DNA of 64,000 nt from Candidatus Bathyoplasma sp. NZ (GCA_013332095.1 JABENI010000013.1:1-64000); one strand, 5' to 3'. Shown: positions 12,201 through 19,635, counted from the first letter of the stretch. Made by a program: numbers and translations. The notes: generated by a model from the letters alone, not told the origin.

Positions 12201-12271
12201 GTACTTATAACGTAGATGGATTAAATGACATTACAAATACAGCATTAACTACTCAATCCGTTAGCACTTAA
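6293..12271 (+). CDS. Giant lipoprotein of about 20 fibronectin-III-like repeats
   Basis: 1,992 residues. Residues 1-20 are a signal peptide ending in FASAC, so Cys21 is the likely lipid anchor (the lipobox has Ala rather than Leu at -3). The remainder is about 20 repeats of 96-101 residues with the Fn3-like ending DSNTEYTLKLLVNY / DSNITYDIKIASIYS. There is one unit at residues 27-126, then a five-unit module present twice (480 residues each), then nine units of exactly 101 residues typified by DVTDNDGAITDFT. It probably forms a long surface stalk or adhesin. Coding stops at a TAA in the middle of the inter-repeat linker (VST then stop, where other units read VSTLKDEPTA), caused by a one-base deletion; a degraded further repeat follows. 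No catalytic domain is visible. Confidence 0.85.
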   Translation: MRKILNTIVIVTISVGFASACTTEMTPPRAVITDFTLTENSIDFDMAISDKSGRIASPNEIKVQIYDDEILVKEIFAEKFIQNDVLITDLKNNYHYTLKITIDYRDDTGAINNYVLFQEEFTTKKNEPTAKIIVNKLNNTLIVKASIIDVDNTIGTNKKELVLYRDDIVESRKEFGEEVIFSNIDPYKDYVVKLETTYNDNETIHKNVAIGSEISMAEKIPEINGEIIINGIASNSISFNASYINNNNIVTAYKINLYKSDELETIIQSTTNLKDTFTNLDSNTEYLLNLIVDYDTGYTQETKILADVSQLTYNKPPSAIMNFNKIHNKIVVNADITDTDQAIANNSTMFVLYKDEVELQRLNYGANVTFENLTSGANYVVKLQTIYHNNFENIAIELDTITFKTSILETPTSSISILSKSVADIEYNILITDNSNAITSYRVMLVDNISKVERENSILKGKFEVLDSNTEYTLKLLVNYSTDTESIVDEEIARYTVFTNKTKPSISYLNLTTAEDKIIVNYALLDSDNATILLEAILLDNNSESILDINNNPVKINLAAIGTIGEFSDLNSNTNYIVKILANYNDGVTNYIGEELATNNINTFKKAPTATIIVNKLNNTLIVNADIIDVDNTIGTNKKELVLYRADIEESRKEFGEGVIFSNTDPYKDYVVRLETTYNDNETIHENVAIGSEISVAEKIPEINGEIIISGIDSNSISFNGSYIDDGQIVIAHKIELYKSGELETIIQSTTNLNDTFINLDSNTEYLIKLVIDYDDDYTQETKILDNVSQLTYNKPPSAIMNFNKTHNKIIVNADITDTDKTIANNSTIFVLYKDELELQRLNYGENVTFENLTSETDYVVKLQTIYHNNFENIAIELDTISFKTSILEAPTSSISILSQSDINIAYDILITDTSNVITSYRVILVDNISKVERENSILNGKFENLDSNTEYTLKLLVNYSTDTESIVDEEIAQYTLLTNKTKPSINFLNLTATENKIIVNYSLLDSDNSTILLEAILLDNNSIPILDINNNPVKINLASTGTLDEFSDLNSNTNYVVKILANYHDSVTNYIGEELAINNINTFKKAPTATISDITSTTTSIAFVVDVMDEDVAITDFTNTIVNLYNGWTLVKTEQIISTDSQTIVFTDLSSGVDYKIEVASTYMIDGVKEDTNPELIAQSVSTLKDEPTATINNVSSIANTITFTANVIDADGAITDFTKTTANLYNGATLVMTEQIIDITPQTIIFSGLNSNISYDIKIASIYSVDGTNNITNPELIAKSVNTLKDEPTATITSVLPTNSTITFTADVTDDDGAITDFTKTTANLYNGTTLVMTERIISTVPQVITFTELDNNTAYDIKIASIYNVDGTNDITNTELITQTINTLKDEPTATINNVSSTANTITFTADVTDADSAITDFTKTTANLYNGTKLVMAEQIIDTTSQTMTFTGLDSNIIYDIKIASIYSVDEINDTVNPELIAQSINTLKANPSALISSISSTNSTIIFTAKVTDNDLAITDFTNTTANLYAGTTLIMTEQITSPTSQIITFTGLDNNKAYDLKIASIYSVDELNDITNPELIAQSVNTLKDEPTATISNVSSTTNTITFTVDVTDNDIAITDFANTTAYLCDGTTLIMTRQIISTDPQIITFPGLDSNITYDIKIASIYSLDGLNNIANSKLITQSVSTLKNEPTATLSSVSSTSSTITFTADVTDNDGAITDFTKTTAKLYNGTTLVATEQIINTAPQTITFTGLDSNTTYDIKTASTYNIDGINDIVNPELITLSINTPKIEPSATISNISLSNSSITFTVDVTDADSAITDFTNTTANLYEGTTLVRSEQIISTVSQIMTFTGLDSNRSYDIKIASIYNVDGTNDITNSELITQSVSTLKDEPTAAISSVSSTSSTINFTVDVTDNDGAITDFTNTTAKLYNGTTLVRAEQITSTTSQVITFIELDSTISYDIKISSTYNVDGLNDITNTALTTQSVST
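6671..8110 (+). repeat. 1,440-nt five-domain module, copy 1
   Basis: This encodes five different Fn3-like units in order (VNKLNNTLIV, EINGEIIINGI, SAIMNFNKIHNK, SSISILSKS and SISYLNLTTAEDK types). It is followed directly by a second copy in the same order and frame, with a period of 1,440 nt measured from the matching linker codons at 6671 and 8111. Confidence 0.8.
8111..9550 (+). repeat. 1,440-nt five-domain module, copy 2
   Basis: This is the second copy of the five-unit module. It is the same length as the first copy, with scattered substitutions (for example SAIMNFNKTHNK against SAIMNFNKIHNK). The equal length and high identity point to a fairly recent tandem duplication. Confidence 0.8.
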
Positions 12272-12277
12272 AAAATG
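9551..12277 (+). repeat. Tandem array of nine exact 303-nt Fn3-like units
   Basis: The linker codons before each unit (mostly GAA CCA/CCT AC) fall at 9551, 9854, 10157, 10460, 10763, 11066, 11369, 11672 and 11975, always 303 nt apart. The tenth linker is at 12277 instead of 12278, which locates the one-base deletion that ends the gene. Confidence 0.85.
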
Positions 12278-12425
12278 AACCAACTACAACAATTAATAGC
12301 ATTCCATAATCGGCCGTTATAACTGACAATGCAGGTGCAATTGCCGATTTTACAAAGACAACTGTGAATCTTTATAATGGAGTAACTCTCGTTGCAACAG
12401 AAATGTTAAAAAATATATCGCAAAA
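12272..12425 (+). pseudogene. Cut-off tenth Fn3-like repeat of the lipoprotein
   Basis: After the stop, the +1-shifted frame still reads LKNEPTTTINSIP, a second stop, then AVITDNAGAIADFTKTTVNL and YNGVTLVATE, which match the array's consensus. About a dozen codons in the middle of the unit are missing. The original gene therefore was longer; how much longer cannot be told, because the similarity ends near 12425. Confidence 0.75.
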
Positions 12426-12452
12426 AAATCAAACATTATTGCCAATTTATTT

Positions 12453-12743
12453 TTATCTATCTTCGTTAGATTTTAAAAGGATATCCCATTCAAAGATTTC
12501 ATAATGGTATATTCTTTTTTTTATAATAGGGTCATTATCAAAAATCTTTTTTGCTTCTGAAATATCTGTTGATTTAATTAAAATCATTCTGCCTAATTTA
12601 TTTGAAAACCCACCGCCTACCAAATACACCTGTTTTGAAATATCTCTTAAATAATCAACATGTGCATTAAAATCTTCTTTTTCAATTGCTATATCATCAT
12701 TTCTATAATCAATTCTTACAAAAAACTTATCTCCTAAATTCAT
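12453..12743 (-). CDS. YciI-family small protein
   Basis: 96 residues with the ribosome site GAGGGG 7 nt before the ATG. It shows the YCII-related pattern: a FFVRIDYRND first strand, the central HVDYLRDISKQVYLVGGGF with the usual His and a G-rich turn, then MILIKSTDISEAKKIFDNDP leading into the last helix and a YEIFEWDILL strand. YciI domains are dimeric alpha/beta barrels, and many members have no assigned reaction. The gene follows a fragment of a flavodoxin-like gene and converges on the broken repeat-lipoprotein gene. The function is unknown. Confidence 0.75.
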   Translation of the reverse strand: MNLGDKFFVRIDYRNDDIAIEKEDFNAHVDYLRDISKQVYLVGGGFSNKLGRMILIKSTDISEAKKIFDNDPIIKKRIYHYEIFEWDILLKSNEDR

Positions 12744-12784
12744 AAATTCACCCCTCTAAATTAGTTATTTTTTATTAATAAAGT

Positions 12785-12916
12785 TTATTGAATAAGTCCA
12801 TCATTTTTTTCACCAAATTTATTAATATAAGATAATCCTTTTTTACTTGTTCTTCCTATATTCCCATAACTTGACCCAACAACAATCATTCCATGAACCA
12901 AATAATAGTTCCCCTA
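12785..12916 (-). pseudogene. C-terminal fragment, possibly flavodoxin/NAD(P)H reductase
   Basis: A 43-codon frame with no start encodes NYYLVHGMIVVGSSYGNIGR then TSKKGLSYINKFGEKNDGLIQ and a stop. The HGMIVVG block resembles the flavodoxin-fold segment of WrbA/NADPH-dependent FMN reductases. It is cut off on its 5' side next to the oppA terminator. The family match rests on one short motif. Confidence 0.3.
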
Positions 12917-12946
12917 TTACCAAGAGATAATTTAAATATTGTTGAA

Positions 12947-12983
12947 CAAAAAAAGCCCTTATAAATAAAGATTTATAAGAGCC
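12947..12983 (-). terminator. Rho-independent terminator of the opp operon
   Basis: Leftward of the oppA stop, the minus strand reads GGCTCTTATAAAT, a CTTT loop and ATTTATAAGGGC, followed by a run of seven T. The long stem and U tract lie directly after the last gene of the operon. Confidence 0.85.
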
Positions 12984-12991
12984 ATTTATAA

Positions 12992-14644
12992 TTATTCAGC
13001 TAAAGTTGGAATAGTATATCCTTCTTTACCTCTTAGTAGTGGTGTTACTGGTGAAGCAATTGGTAATCCTCTACCATCTTCAATTACCGCAATATAATTT
13101 TGATAATTAATTACTTTTGCAATCGCTAGTCTATCTTCTAGTTCTTTAAAAGAATCACTTGTTAGATTGAAACTAAGGTGAAATACTCTGTTAGACAAAA
13201 CTTGATCTATTGTTAAGTCTGCAATGTTCTGAATATCTTCAAAATCTTTTGCTGCTATCTTAATTGCGAAATCTAACTCTCCCGATTCAAGAGCATTTTT
13301 AGCCGCTGTATTGTCTGGAACATATTTACTCACAATTGTTTTGATTTTAGCCTGATTCTCAGTTTCACTAGTTAAATAATAAGGATTTTTAGTAAATGTT
13401 AATGCAAGGTCATCTTTATCAGTGACAATGTACGGACCACTTGCGTAAATTTTTCCAGCATCTGTTACCGTATCATCAATAGTACCGTAAGCATCTTGAT
13501 CATCTCCAACTATTGATTTTTTAACGATACCAGCAGATGGATGAGCTAAATAATTTAAAATTTGCGGGAACGGTTGCGTAGAAGTTACTCTAACTACTTG
13601 ATAATTATCCCCCGAGCCAACTCCGGTATCTGCTACGGTAAATCCCGTTATCCCTTCAGCTAAAGTTGCTTTTAATTCAGCACTCAATTCATCATAATCC
13701 TCTTGGGTAATAATACTAACTTCTTCAATATATTTATGTAATGAAGAAGTCCCATGTCCCTTTACTGACTCACGATTTTTTGCTCTTTCTAATGAAAATT
13801 TAACATCTTCAGCAGTTACTAAGTCACTTTGAATTACATTTTTATTGGCATCTAATGTTGCGAAGTAAGTATCATTTTTAATAACGAAATAATATTGGTC
13901 TTTAACTTCATTAATTCCATAGTTTAAACTTAAAGACGCTTCTTTAGTAATTGAATCATCATCTGTTAAATTAACTAATCTAATATATTGATTAGTATTT
14001 AGCCCCCAGTTTGTCCCATCATTTTTTTTAATTGGGTCAAATGAACCCATCTGTGTTGCGCTAAACCATAGTCTAATATTTAATGGTCTAGTATTGTTTA
14101 AAGTTGAATCATTGTATTCAAGAGATTCCAATGCCATCCCACGAGAAACGGGTTTTCTAATCGAACTTTCTTTTAGTACATTATTGTTATACGCCTGATA
14201 ATTGTAATTAGCGTATAAAGGAAGAATATATCCTTTATCTAACAATAATTGTTCTGCTTGCTGATAAGTATTAATGTAATCTTCTTCTAGTTCCACACTT
14301 GCTCTTTCCAATAATTGGTCTAACTCAGGATCATTTATTCCATTATTGTCATCACCTTTACTGTGGAATAATGGAGTCATTGCATAATCTGGATTACCGG
14401 TTATTGTATTCCAACCTCCAACAGCAATTTCATAGTCGCCAGATTTTATTCTTTTTTTATAAACTGAATCTTCTACAGCATATACGGTAACAGTATGTCC
14501 TGCTGTTTCTAATTCATCTCTAACAATATTTGCGTGCTGATCACTCCAACCAGAAATTGCTAATATTCTAATTCCTTCATCTTTACAACCTGTTACTGCA
14601 AATAGTAAACTAAACGCTAATAAAAATAATAATATTTTTTTCAT
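12992..14644 (-). CDS. oppA: Oligopeptide ABC binding lipoprotein, apparently circularly permuted
   Basis: 550 residues with a signal peptide ending in VTGC (Cys20 lipidated). It belongs to the SBP_bac_5 (OppA/DppA) family but its parts are in swapped order. Residues 26-180 look like the family's C-terminal third: GDYEIAVGGWNTITGNPDY, TPLFHSK, NDPELDQLLERA and a final ILPLYANYNYQAY. Residues 186-550 look like its N-terminal two thirds: GSFDPIKKNDGTNWG, VTAEDVKFSLERAKNRESV, ASGPYIVTDKDD and RLAIAKVINYQNYIAVIEDG. The chain ends at EGYTIPTLAE, where a normal family member would go on into the segment found here at the start. Overall length is normal. In the usual fold the two ends lie close together, so a permutation is structurally plausible. 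It is the last gene of the opp operon. Confidence 0.85.
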   Translation of the reverse strand: MKKILLFLLAFSLLFAVTGCKDEGIRILAISGWSDQHANIVRDELETAGHTVTVYAVEDSVYKKRIKSGDYEIAVGGWNTITGNPDYAMTPLFHSKGDDNNGINDPELDQLLERASVELEEDYINTYQQAEQLLLDKGYILPLYANYNYQAYNNNVLKESSIRKPVSRGMALESLEYNDSTLNNTRPLNIRLWFSATQMGSFDPIKKNDGTNWGLNTNQYIRLVNLTDDDSITKEASLSLNYGINEVKDQYYFVIKNDTYFATLDANKNVIQSDLVTAEDVKFSLERAKNRESVKGHGTSSLHKYIEEVSIITQEDYDELSAELKATLAEGITGFTVADTGVGSGDNYQVVRVTSTQPFPQILNYLAHPSAGIVKKSIVGDDQDAYGTIDDTVTDAGKIYASGPYIVTDKDDLALTFTKNPYYLTSETENQAKIKTIVSKYVPDNTAAKNALESGELDFAIKIAAKDFEDIQNIADLTIDQVLSNRVFHLSFNLTSDSFKELEDRLAIAKVINYQNYIAVIEDGRGLPIASPVTPLLRGKEGYTIPTLAE

Positions 14645-14662
14645 TTTTTTCTCCTTTTATAT

Positions 14663-15610
14663 TTAGTCATATAAATGACATGCTATATAATGCGAATCAC
14701 CGATATCTTGCAATTTAGGGGTATCACTTATACACTTCTCAAAACATTCTGGACATCTTTTGGCAAATCTACATCCTTCTTTTGGATTAATTGGCGAAGT
14801 TATTTCGCCTTTTAAAACAATCCGTTTTTCATTCAAATGCAACTTTGGTTTCAAAATTGCCGATAGTAACGCTATAGTATAAGGATGCTTGGGGTTTTTA
14901 AACAGTTCCTTACTTTTAGCTTTTTCTATTATCTTTCCTAAATACATCACAATAATTTCATCTGAAATATATTTTACTACTGATAAGTCATGCGTAATAA
15001 ACAGATAAGTTAATTGATATTTTTTTTGAAGTTTATTCAATAAGTTAAGAATTTGTGCCTGAATTGACACATCAAGAGAACTAACTGGTTCATCACAAAC
15101 AATAAACTTAGGATTTACAACCAAAGCCCTGGCAATCCCTACCCGTTGCCTTCTACCACCATCTAATTCATGAGGATAGGAATTATAGAGTCTTTCAGAT
15201 AATCCCACAATATCCATAACCTTCCTTATTTTATTAGTTTTTTCCTGTTTTGTCAACTTGGGAAAGTGAATATTTATTGGTTGAGATATTATTTGGGCCA
15301 CCGTTTTACGGGGATTTAAAGAAGAGTAAGGGTCTTGAAATATTAACTGCATCTCTTTTCTAATTTTTCTAAGTTCTTCAGCAGTTAACTTTGTTAAATC
15401 AATTCCATCGAAGTAAACACTGCCGGACGTCTCATCTAATAATTTCAAAATAGTTCTTCCTAAAGTTGATTTACCACAACCGGATTCGCCAACTACTCCG
15501 AGAGTAGTTCCTTCTTTTATCGTAAAAGAAACATCATCGACTGCATGCAAAAAACCTTTAACCGTTTTAAAATATTTTTTTAAATTTTGAACTTTTATTA
15601 CTTCGCTCAT
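14663..15610 (-). CDS. oppF: Oligopeptide ABC transporter ATPase OppF
   Basis: 315 residues. Walker A is GESGCGKST (about residues 40-48), the Q-loop region is [14 protein letters not shown], Walker B is [13 protein letters not shown] and the switch is [11 protein letters not shown]. The C-terminal oligo_HPY region has the Cys-rich [15 protein letters not shown] typical of OppD/OppF. The ABC signature reads [15 protein letters not shown] instead of LSGGQRQR, so the Ser that contacts ATP is Asp and the Gln is Arg. The start overlaps the oppD stop by 4 nt (ATGA). It would power peptide uptake together with OppD. Confidence 0.9.
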   Translation of the reverse strand: MSEVIKVQNLKKYFKTVKGFLHAVDDVSFTIKEGTTLGVVGESGCGKSTLGRTILKLLDETSGSVYFDGIDLTKLTAEELRKIRKEMQLIFQDPYSSLNPRKTVAQIISQPINIHFPKLTKQEKTNKIRKVMDIVGLSERLYNSYPHELDGGRRQRVGIARALVVNPKFIVCDEPVSSLDVSIQAQILNLLNKLQKKYQLTYLFITHDLSVVKYISDEIIVMYLGKIIEKAKSKELFKNPKHPYTIALLSAILKPKLHLNEKRIVLKGEITSPINPKEGCRFAKRCPECFEKCISDTPKLQDIGDSHYIACHLYD

Positions 15611-16587
15611 TGTTTCACCTCATTCAAAGGATAAAAACATTTAACTAGATGCTCTTTTCCTAAATAAGTTGGCTCTTCTTGAGCGCATTTTTCAGTTGCT
15701 AGTTCACATCTTGGATGAAATAGACAACCACTTGGTAAATTTGTCGGGTCAGGGGTCTCTCCCTTAATTGGCCTAAGTACCGAATTTTCAGAATCAATAT
15801 CCGGCAGAGAGTTAAACAATCCTTTAGTATAGGGATGGCTAGTATTTTCATAAATTTGTTCTATCGCTCCATATTCAATAATTTCCCCCGCATACATCAC
15901 TGCTACTTTATCACACATTGAAGCAATTACTCCTAAATCATGAGTAATTAATATTAACGATGTCTTTAACTTATTTTTTAAATTAAGCATTAAGTCAATA
16001 ACTTGTGCTTGAATAGTAACATCTAATGCTGTTGTTGGTTCATCAGCTATTAACAAATTAGGTTCACATGATAAAGCCATTGCGATAATTGCTCTTTGCT
16101 TTTGACCTCCTGAAAATTGATGTGGATAGTCCTTGTATCTACTCTCTTCAATATCAACCAGTTTTAACATCTCAATTGCTCTATTTTTTATTTCTTTTTT
16201 AGTTAAATTTTTATGGTGTACTTTTAATGTTTCAGCAATTTGATTTCCTATTGTTAAAATAGGATTTAACGAAGTCATCGGATCTTGAGAAATCAAAGCA
16301 ATCTCAAATCCTCTTATTTTTCTAATTTCTTTGTTGGTAGACTTTAAAATATTTATTCCTTTATAAATGATTTCACCAGCAACAATTTCCCCTGGTGGTG
16401 TTTGAATTACATTCATAATTGCTCTGGCAGTTGTCGTTTTACCCGCTCCTGTTTCCCCAACTAACCCTAAACTTTCCCCTTCATTTAGTTCAAAAGAAAT
16501 GCCGTTAACTGCTTTTACTATTTGATTATCTACGACGTATTGAACTTTTAAATCTTTTACGCTCAATAATTTTTTTATATTTTCCAT
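15607..16587 (-). CDS. oppD: Oligopeptide ABC transporter ATPase OppD
   Basis: 326 residues. Walker A is GETGAGKTT, the Q-loop is ALISQDPMTSLNP, the signature is the standard FSGGQKQRAIIAMAL, Walker B is LLIADEPTTALD and the switch His is in LILITHDLGV. The C-terminal Cys motif is GCLFHPRCELATEKC. The gene overlaps oppF by 4 nt and follows oppC by 8 nt. Its normal signature contrasts with the altered one in OppF, so the two ATP sites of the heterodimer may not be equivalent. Confidence 0.92.
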   Translation of the reverse strand: MENIKKLLSVKDLKVQYVVDNQIVKAVNGISFELNEGESLGLVGETGAGKTTTARAIMNVIQTPPGEIVAGEIIYKGINILKSTNKEIRKIRGFEIALISQDPMTSLNPILTIGNQIAETLKVHHKNLTKKEIKNRAIEMLKLVDIEESRYKDYPHQFSGGQKQRAIIAMALSCEPNLLIADEPTTALDVTIQAQVIDLMLNLKNKLKTSLILITHDLGVIASMCDKVAVMYAGEIIEYGAIEQIYENTSHPYTKGLFNSLPDIDSENSVLRPIKGETPDPTNLPSGCLFHPRCELATEKCAQEEPTYLGKEHLVKCFYPLNEVKQ

Positions 16588-16595
16588 TTTTTCAC

Positions 16596-18116
16596 CTATT
16601 TCAATTTCGGATCTAAGGCATCTCTTAGTCCATCTCCAAAAAAATTAAACGCTAAGACAATTAGCATTATTGCTATTCCTGGAAAAATAGCTAAATACGG
16701 TGCCGATTCTAAAAAATCACTTCCTGATTTTAAAACATTTCCCCATTCGGGAGTTGGTTCTTGTACTCCTAATCCTAAAAAACTCATCGCCGATGTACTT
16801 AAAACTACTGCTCCTATCCCTAAAGTGGCATTTACAATTACCGGAGACAAGGAGTTAGGGATAATCTCACTAAAGATAATTGTTCTGTTCGAAGCACCAA
16901 TTGATTTTGCTGCTTCGACAAACTCCACGTTTGATAACTGTAAAACTTGTGCTCTTACCAGCCTAGCATATATTGGAATACTTCCGACGCTGAGTGCTAA
17001 TACTAAGTTTATTGCATTCGCTCCAAAGGCAGCAATAATGGCAATGGCTAATAAAATACCGGGAATTGCGTATAAAACATCTAATAACCGCATTATTATA
17101 TTATCGGTATTTTTTCCAAAATAACCGGCAATTGCTCCTAGAAATCCTCCTACAAAAAGGGGAACCAAAGTAGCTAATATCCCAATTGTTAAAGAAATTT
17201 TCGCACCAAAGACAACGCGGACATAAACATCTCTACCATAATTATCTGTCCCAAATAAATATTTTAACGATGGTTCTTGAAATAAATTATCATAATCATT
17301 TTTAACAGCTAAATTATAATCAAAGGTAAAACCACTCGTTAAGGATAATTGAAATAAAAATAAGATAAATACTAGTCCCGCAACTGCTACTGGATTTTTA
17401 AATATCCTCACAATAATGCTAATCCAATAGACCTCTTTAGAATTATTTAAATTTTTGATTGATATCAAAATTATAACTCCTAACAATAAACTAAAGATAC
17501 TTCCGGTTAAAGTAAAAGCTAAATAGATAAAGCCAATAGTTTTAAAACTAGCATCGACTTCGCCACTATTTGTTTTTTTAGATACGACAACAACTAATAG
17601 CCATTGAATAACCGAAATAATTAATAACAATCCGCAAAAAATATACTGTGAAGTTGAGACATTATTTTTCAATAAATTAAAACTAGATAGGATAAAGATA
17701 AAAGTTGTTATAAACGCTGTCAAATACGACATCGTAAATACAATCTGATTTCTATCGTTGGTAATTATCAACGTTGAAATCAAGGCTGCGGGATTAACTA
17801 AAACAAACGGTATTAATAACAATGATTTATTTTTAATCCTGTTTGGCAAAATCAAATCTTCTGTTTCTTTTAAATGTTTTATCACATCTAATTTCAACCA
17901 ACTAGCTAAGCCAAATACGCAAAGATTAGTAAGGGCGATAATGAGATAAAATAAATTTATACTATTGTTCTTATAAAAGTTTACGCCGATTAAGACCAAA
18001 AACAGCAATACTAATAATTTTGAAAAATAAACAGTAAATTTTAATGTTTTATAGGCACTTGATCTAGCTAACAAAATTTTTTGATAACTAGTCAAATTTT
18101 TTTCTTTTTTCTTCAT
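16596..18116 (-). CDS. oppC: Oligopeptide ABC permease OppC with long N-terminal extension
   Basis: 506 residues against about 300-350 for the family. The ribosome site is GGGAG, 7 nt before the ATG. The last 270 residues are a standard permease: FGTDNYGRDVYVRVVFGAK, the EAAKSIGASNRTIIFSEIIP coupling loop, SFLGLGVQEPTPEWG and the C-terminal FNFFGDGLRDALDPKLK. Residues 1-230 form an extra membrane region with about six hydrophobic helices and no obvious relatives. Only a spacer of a single base separates oppC from oppB. The extension could form extra helices around the core or interact with the permuted binding protein; that is speculation. Confidence 0.9.
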   Translation of the reverse strand: MKKKEKNLTSYQKILLARSSAYKTLKFTVYFSKLLVLLFLVLIGVNFYKNNSINLFYLIIALTNLCVFGLASWLKLDVIKHLKETEDLILPNRIKNKSLLLIPFVLVNPAALISTLIITNDRNQIVFTMSYLTAFITTFIFILSSFNLLKNNVSTSQYIFCGLLLIISVIQWLLVVVVSKKTNSGEVDASFKTIGFIYLAFTLTGSIFSLLLGVIILISIKNLNNSKEVYWISIIVRIFKNPVAVAGLVFILFLFQLSLTSGFTFDYNLAVKNDYDNLFQEPSLKYLFGTDNYGRDVYVRVVFGAKISLTIGILATLVPLFVGGFLGAIAGYFGKNTDNIIMRLLDVLYAIPGILLAIAIIAAFGANAINLVLALSVGSIPIYARLVRAQVLQLSNVEFVEAAKSIGASNRTIIFSEIIPNSLSPVIVNATLGIGAVVLSTSAMSFLGLGVQEPTPEWGNVLKSGSDFLESAPYLAIFPGIAIMLIVLAFNFFGDGLRDALDPKLK

Positions 18117-18117
18117 A

Positions 18118-19548
18118 CTAGTACTCCCTTATTTTCGACTTAATTCTCGGATCGAAAATTGCGTATAGTAAATCTACCAATAAATTAGTGATGCTGATGA
18201 TTATCGCAATGTAAACCACTGAAGCAATAACCGCCGGATTATCTGGAAGAAACTGACTAAAGAGCATAAAATCGCCAATCCCTGGTATGGAAAATACTTT
18301 TTCAGTAACTGAGGCCCCACCTAAAATTAAACCAAACTGTAACCCAATCATCGTAATTATCGGAATAATTGCATTTCTAAAAGTATGTTTAAATATTACT
18401 TTGCTCTCTGGTAGCCCTTTTGCTCTTGCTGTTATTACGTAATCTGCTTTGGTGACTTCGAGCATCGATGAACGGGTCATCCTCGCAACTGCTGCTGCTA
18501 GCGAGGTGCCGATAACTACCGCTGGTAAGATCATTGATTTTAATGAATTTAATTCAAATAGGACATTGACCCAACCTAAATTAACTGCAAATACTAAAAT
18601 CAACATCAATCCTAACCAAAAGTTGGGAATTGAAAGTCCTACTAATGCTGTTGTCATTGCGATATAATCAAATTTAGAATACTGCTTAATCGCTGATATT
18701 ATTCCTGCTGGAACGGCTATTAAAACTGCTACTAATATTGAAAGTAGCGCAATTTTAAAAGTAATTGGAAATTTTTCCACAATCAGATCAGTAACAGGCA
18801 AATTACTTTGATAACTGTTCCCAAAGTCAAAAGTAATTACACTTTTGAACGTTTGAAACAATTGTTCGATATAAGATTTATCCAAACCATAACTTATTCT
18901 CCAAGCATCGATTGCTTCTTGGTTAGCACCACGGCCTAAAACGTTAATTGCCGGGTCCGATGGTGATATCCATAAAATGGAAAACACGACAAATACTACG
19001 CCAAAAATAACAAATATTAACATAAAAATTCTTTCTAAAGAATATTTTAAAAAGGGAAATTTAAATACTAAGACAACTAAATACATTGGAAAAGCTAATA
19101 ATAATGAAATATAAAAAACTACTCTATTATCCAGCATTTTTAAAAAACTATCTCTAAAATTCATAACTTGCAAATCTTTTTTTTCAAATTTTTGCTTAAA
19201 GAGTTTAGTCGTTAATTGTTCAAATCGCTTCTTAGCATTTTTATTTGCCCTTGCTTCAATTTTTCTTTCAACCATTTCGTCACCAAAATAGCGATTAATT
19301 TTTAGAATTTCTGCTCTTTCTTCTTGCAAAATTTCGGCAAATTTGTTTTCTGTTGCCAGTGAGTCTAATATTTTTCTTTTATGGGCTGCGACATTTGCTT
19401 TTCTATTTTGGTTTTTCAAATTAAAAAGAGCCATGACTGAAAAAACATGTCCAAATAATATTATTAATAGTCGATAAAATTTATATTTATAAGCAGTACA
19501 ATAAAGCTTCTTAAATTCACTGATAAATTTTCCTTCTTCCATCTTCAT
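18118..19548 (-). CDS. oppB: Oligopeptide ABC permease OppB with N-terminal extension
   Basis: 476 residues against about 310 normally. The ATG has AGAGG 5 nt upstream and is the first gene of the opp operon. The permease core starts near residue 165 (YSLERIFMLIFVIFGVVFVV) and has GRGANQEAIDAWRISYGLD, the YVITARAKGLPESKVIFKHT coupling loop and a PDNPAVIASVVYIAIII terminal helix. The first 160 residues contain a basic, partly helical region (KAHKRK-like segments, KRFEQLTTKLFKQKFEKKD) and two hydrophobic segments. Together with OppC it forms the peptide channel. The extension is unusual outside the Mollicutes/Erysipelotrichia-type lineages, to my knowledge. Confidence 0.9.
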   Translation of the reverse strand: MKMEEGKFISEFKKLYCTAYKYKFYRLLIILFGHVFSVMALFNLKNQNRKANVAAHKRKILDSLATENKFAEILQEERAEILKINRYFGDEMVERKIEARANKNAKKRFEQLTTKLFKQKFEKKDLQVMNFRDSFLKMLDNRVVFYISLLLAFPMYLVVLVFKFPFLKYSLERIFMLIFVIFGVVFVVFSILWISPSDPAINVLGRGANQEAIDAWRISYGLDKSYIEQLFQTFKSVITFDFGNSYQSNLPVTDLIVEKFPITFKIALLSILVAVLIAVPAGIISAIKQYSKFDYIAMTTALVGLSIPNFWLGLMLILVFAVNLGWVNVLFELNSLKSMILPAVVIGTSLAAAVARMTRSSMLEVTKADYVITARAKGLPESKVIFKHTFRNAIIPIITMIGLQFGLILGGASVTEKVFSIPGIGDFMLFSQFLPDNPAVIASVVYIAIIISITNLLVDLLYAIFDPRIKSKIREY

Positions 19549-19635
19549 CTCAGCCTCTTTTCGCTTAATTTCTCTATCTCAATTTTTATTAAAAAGATTA
19601 TAGCACAGTTTTTAATGTATTTCATTAAATATTAA

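Noticed and set aside
9551-12277. Regular repeats as a possible CRISPR array
   Set aside because: The period is 303 nt, in frame, without unique spacers; it is a protein repeat.
16825-18667. Plus-strand frames opposite oppC and oppB
   Set aside because: They are antisense to strongly conserved permease genes and have no start signals.
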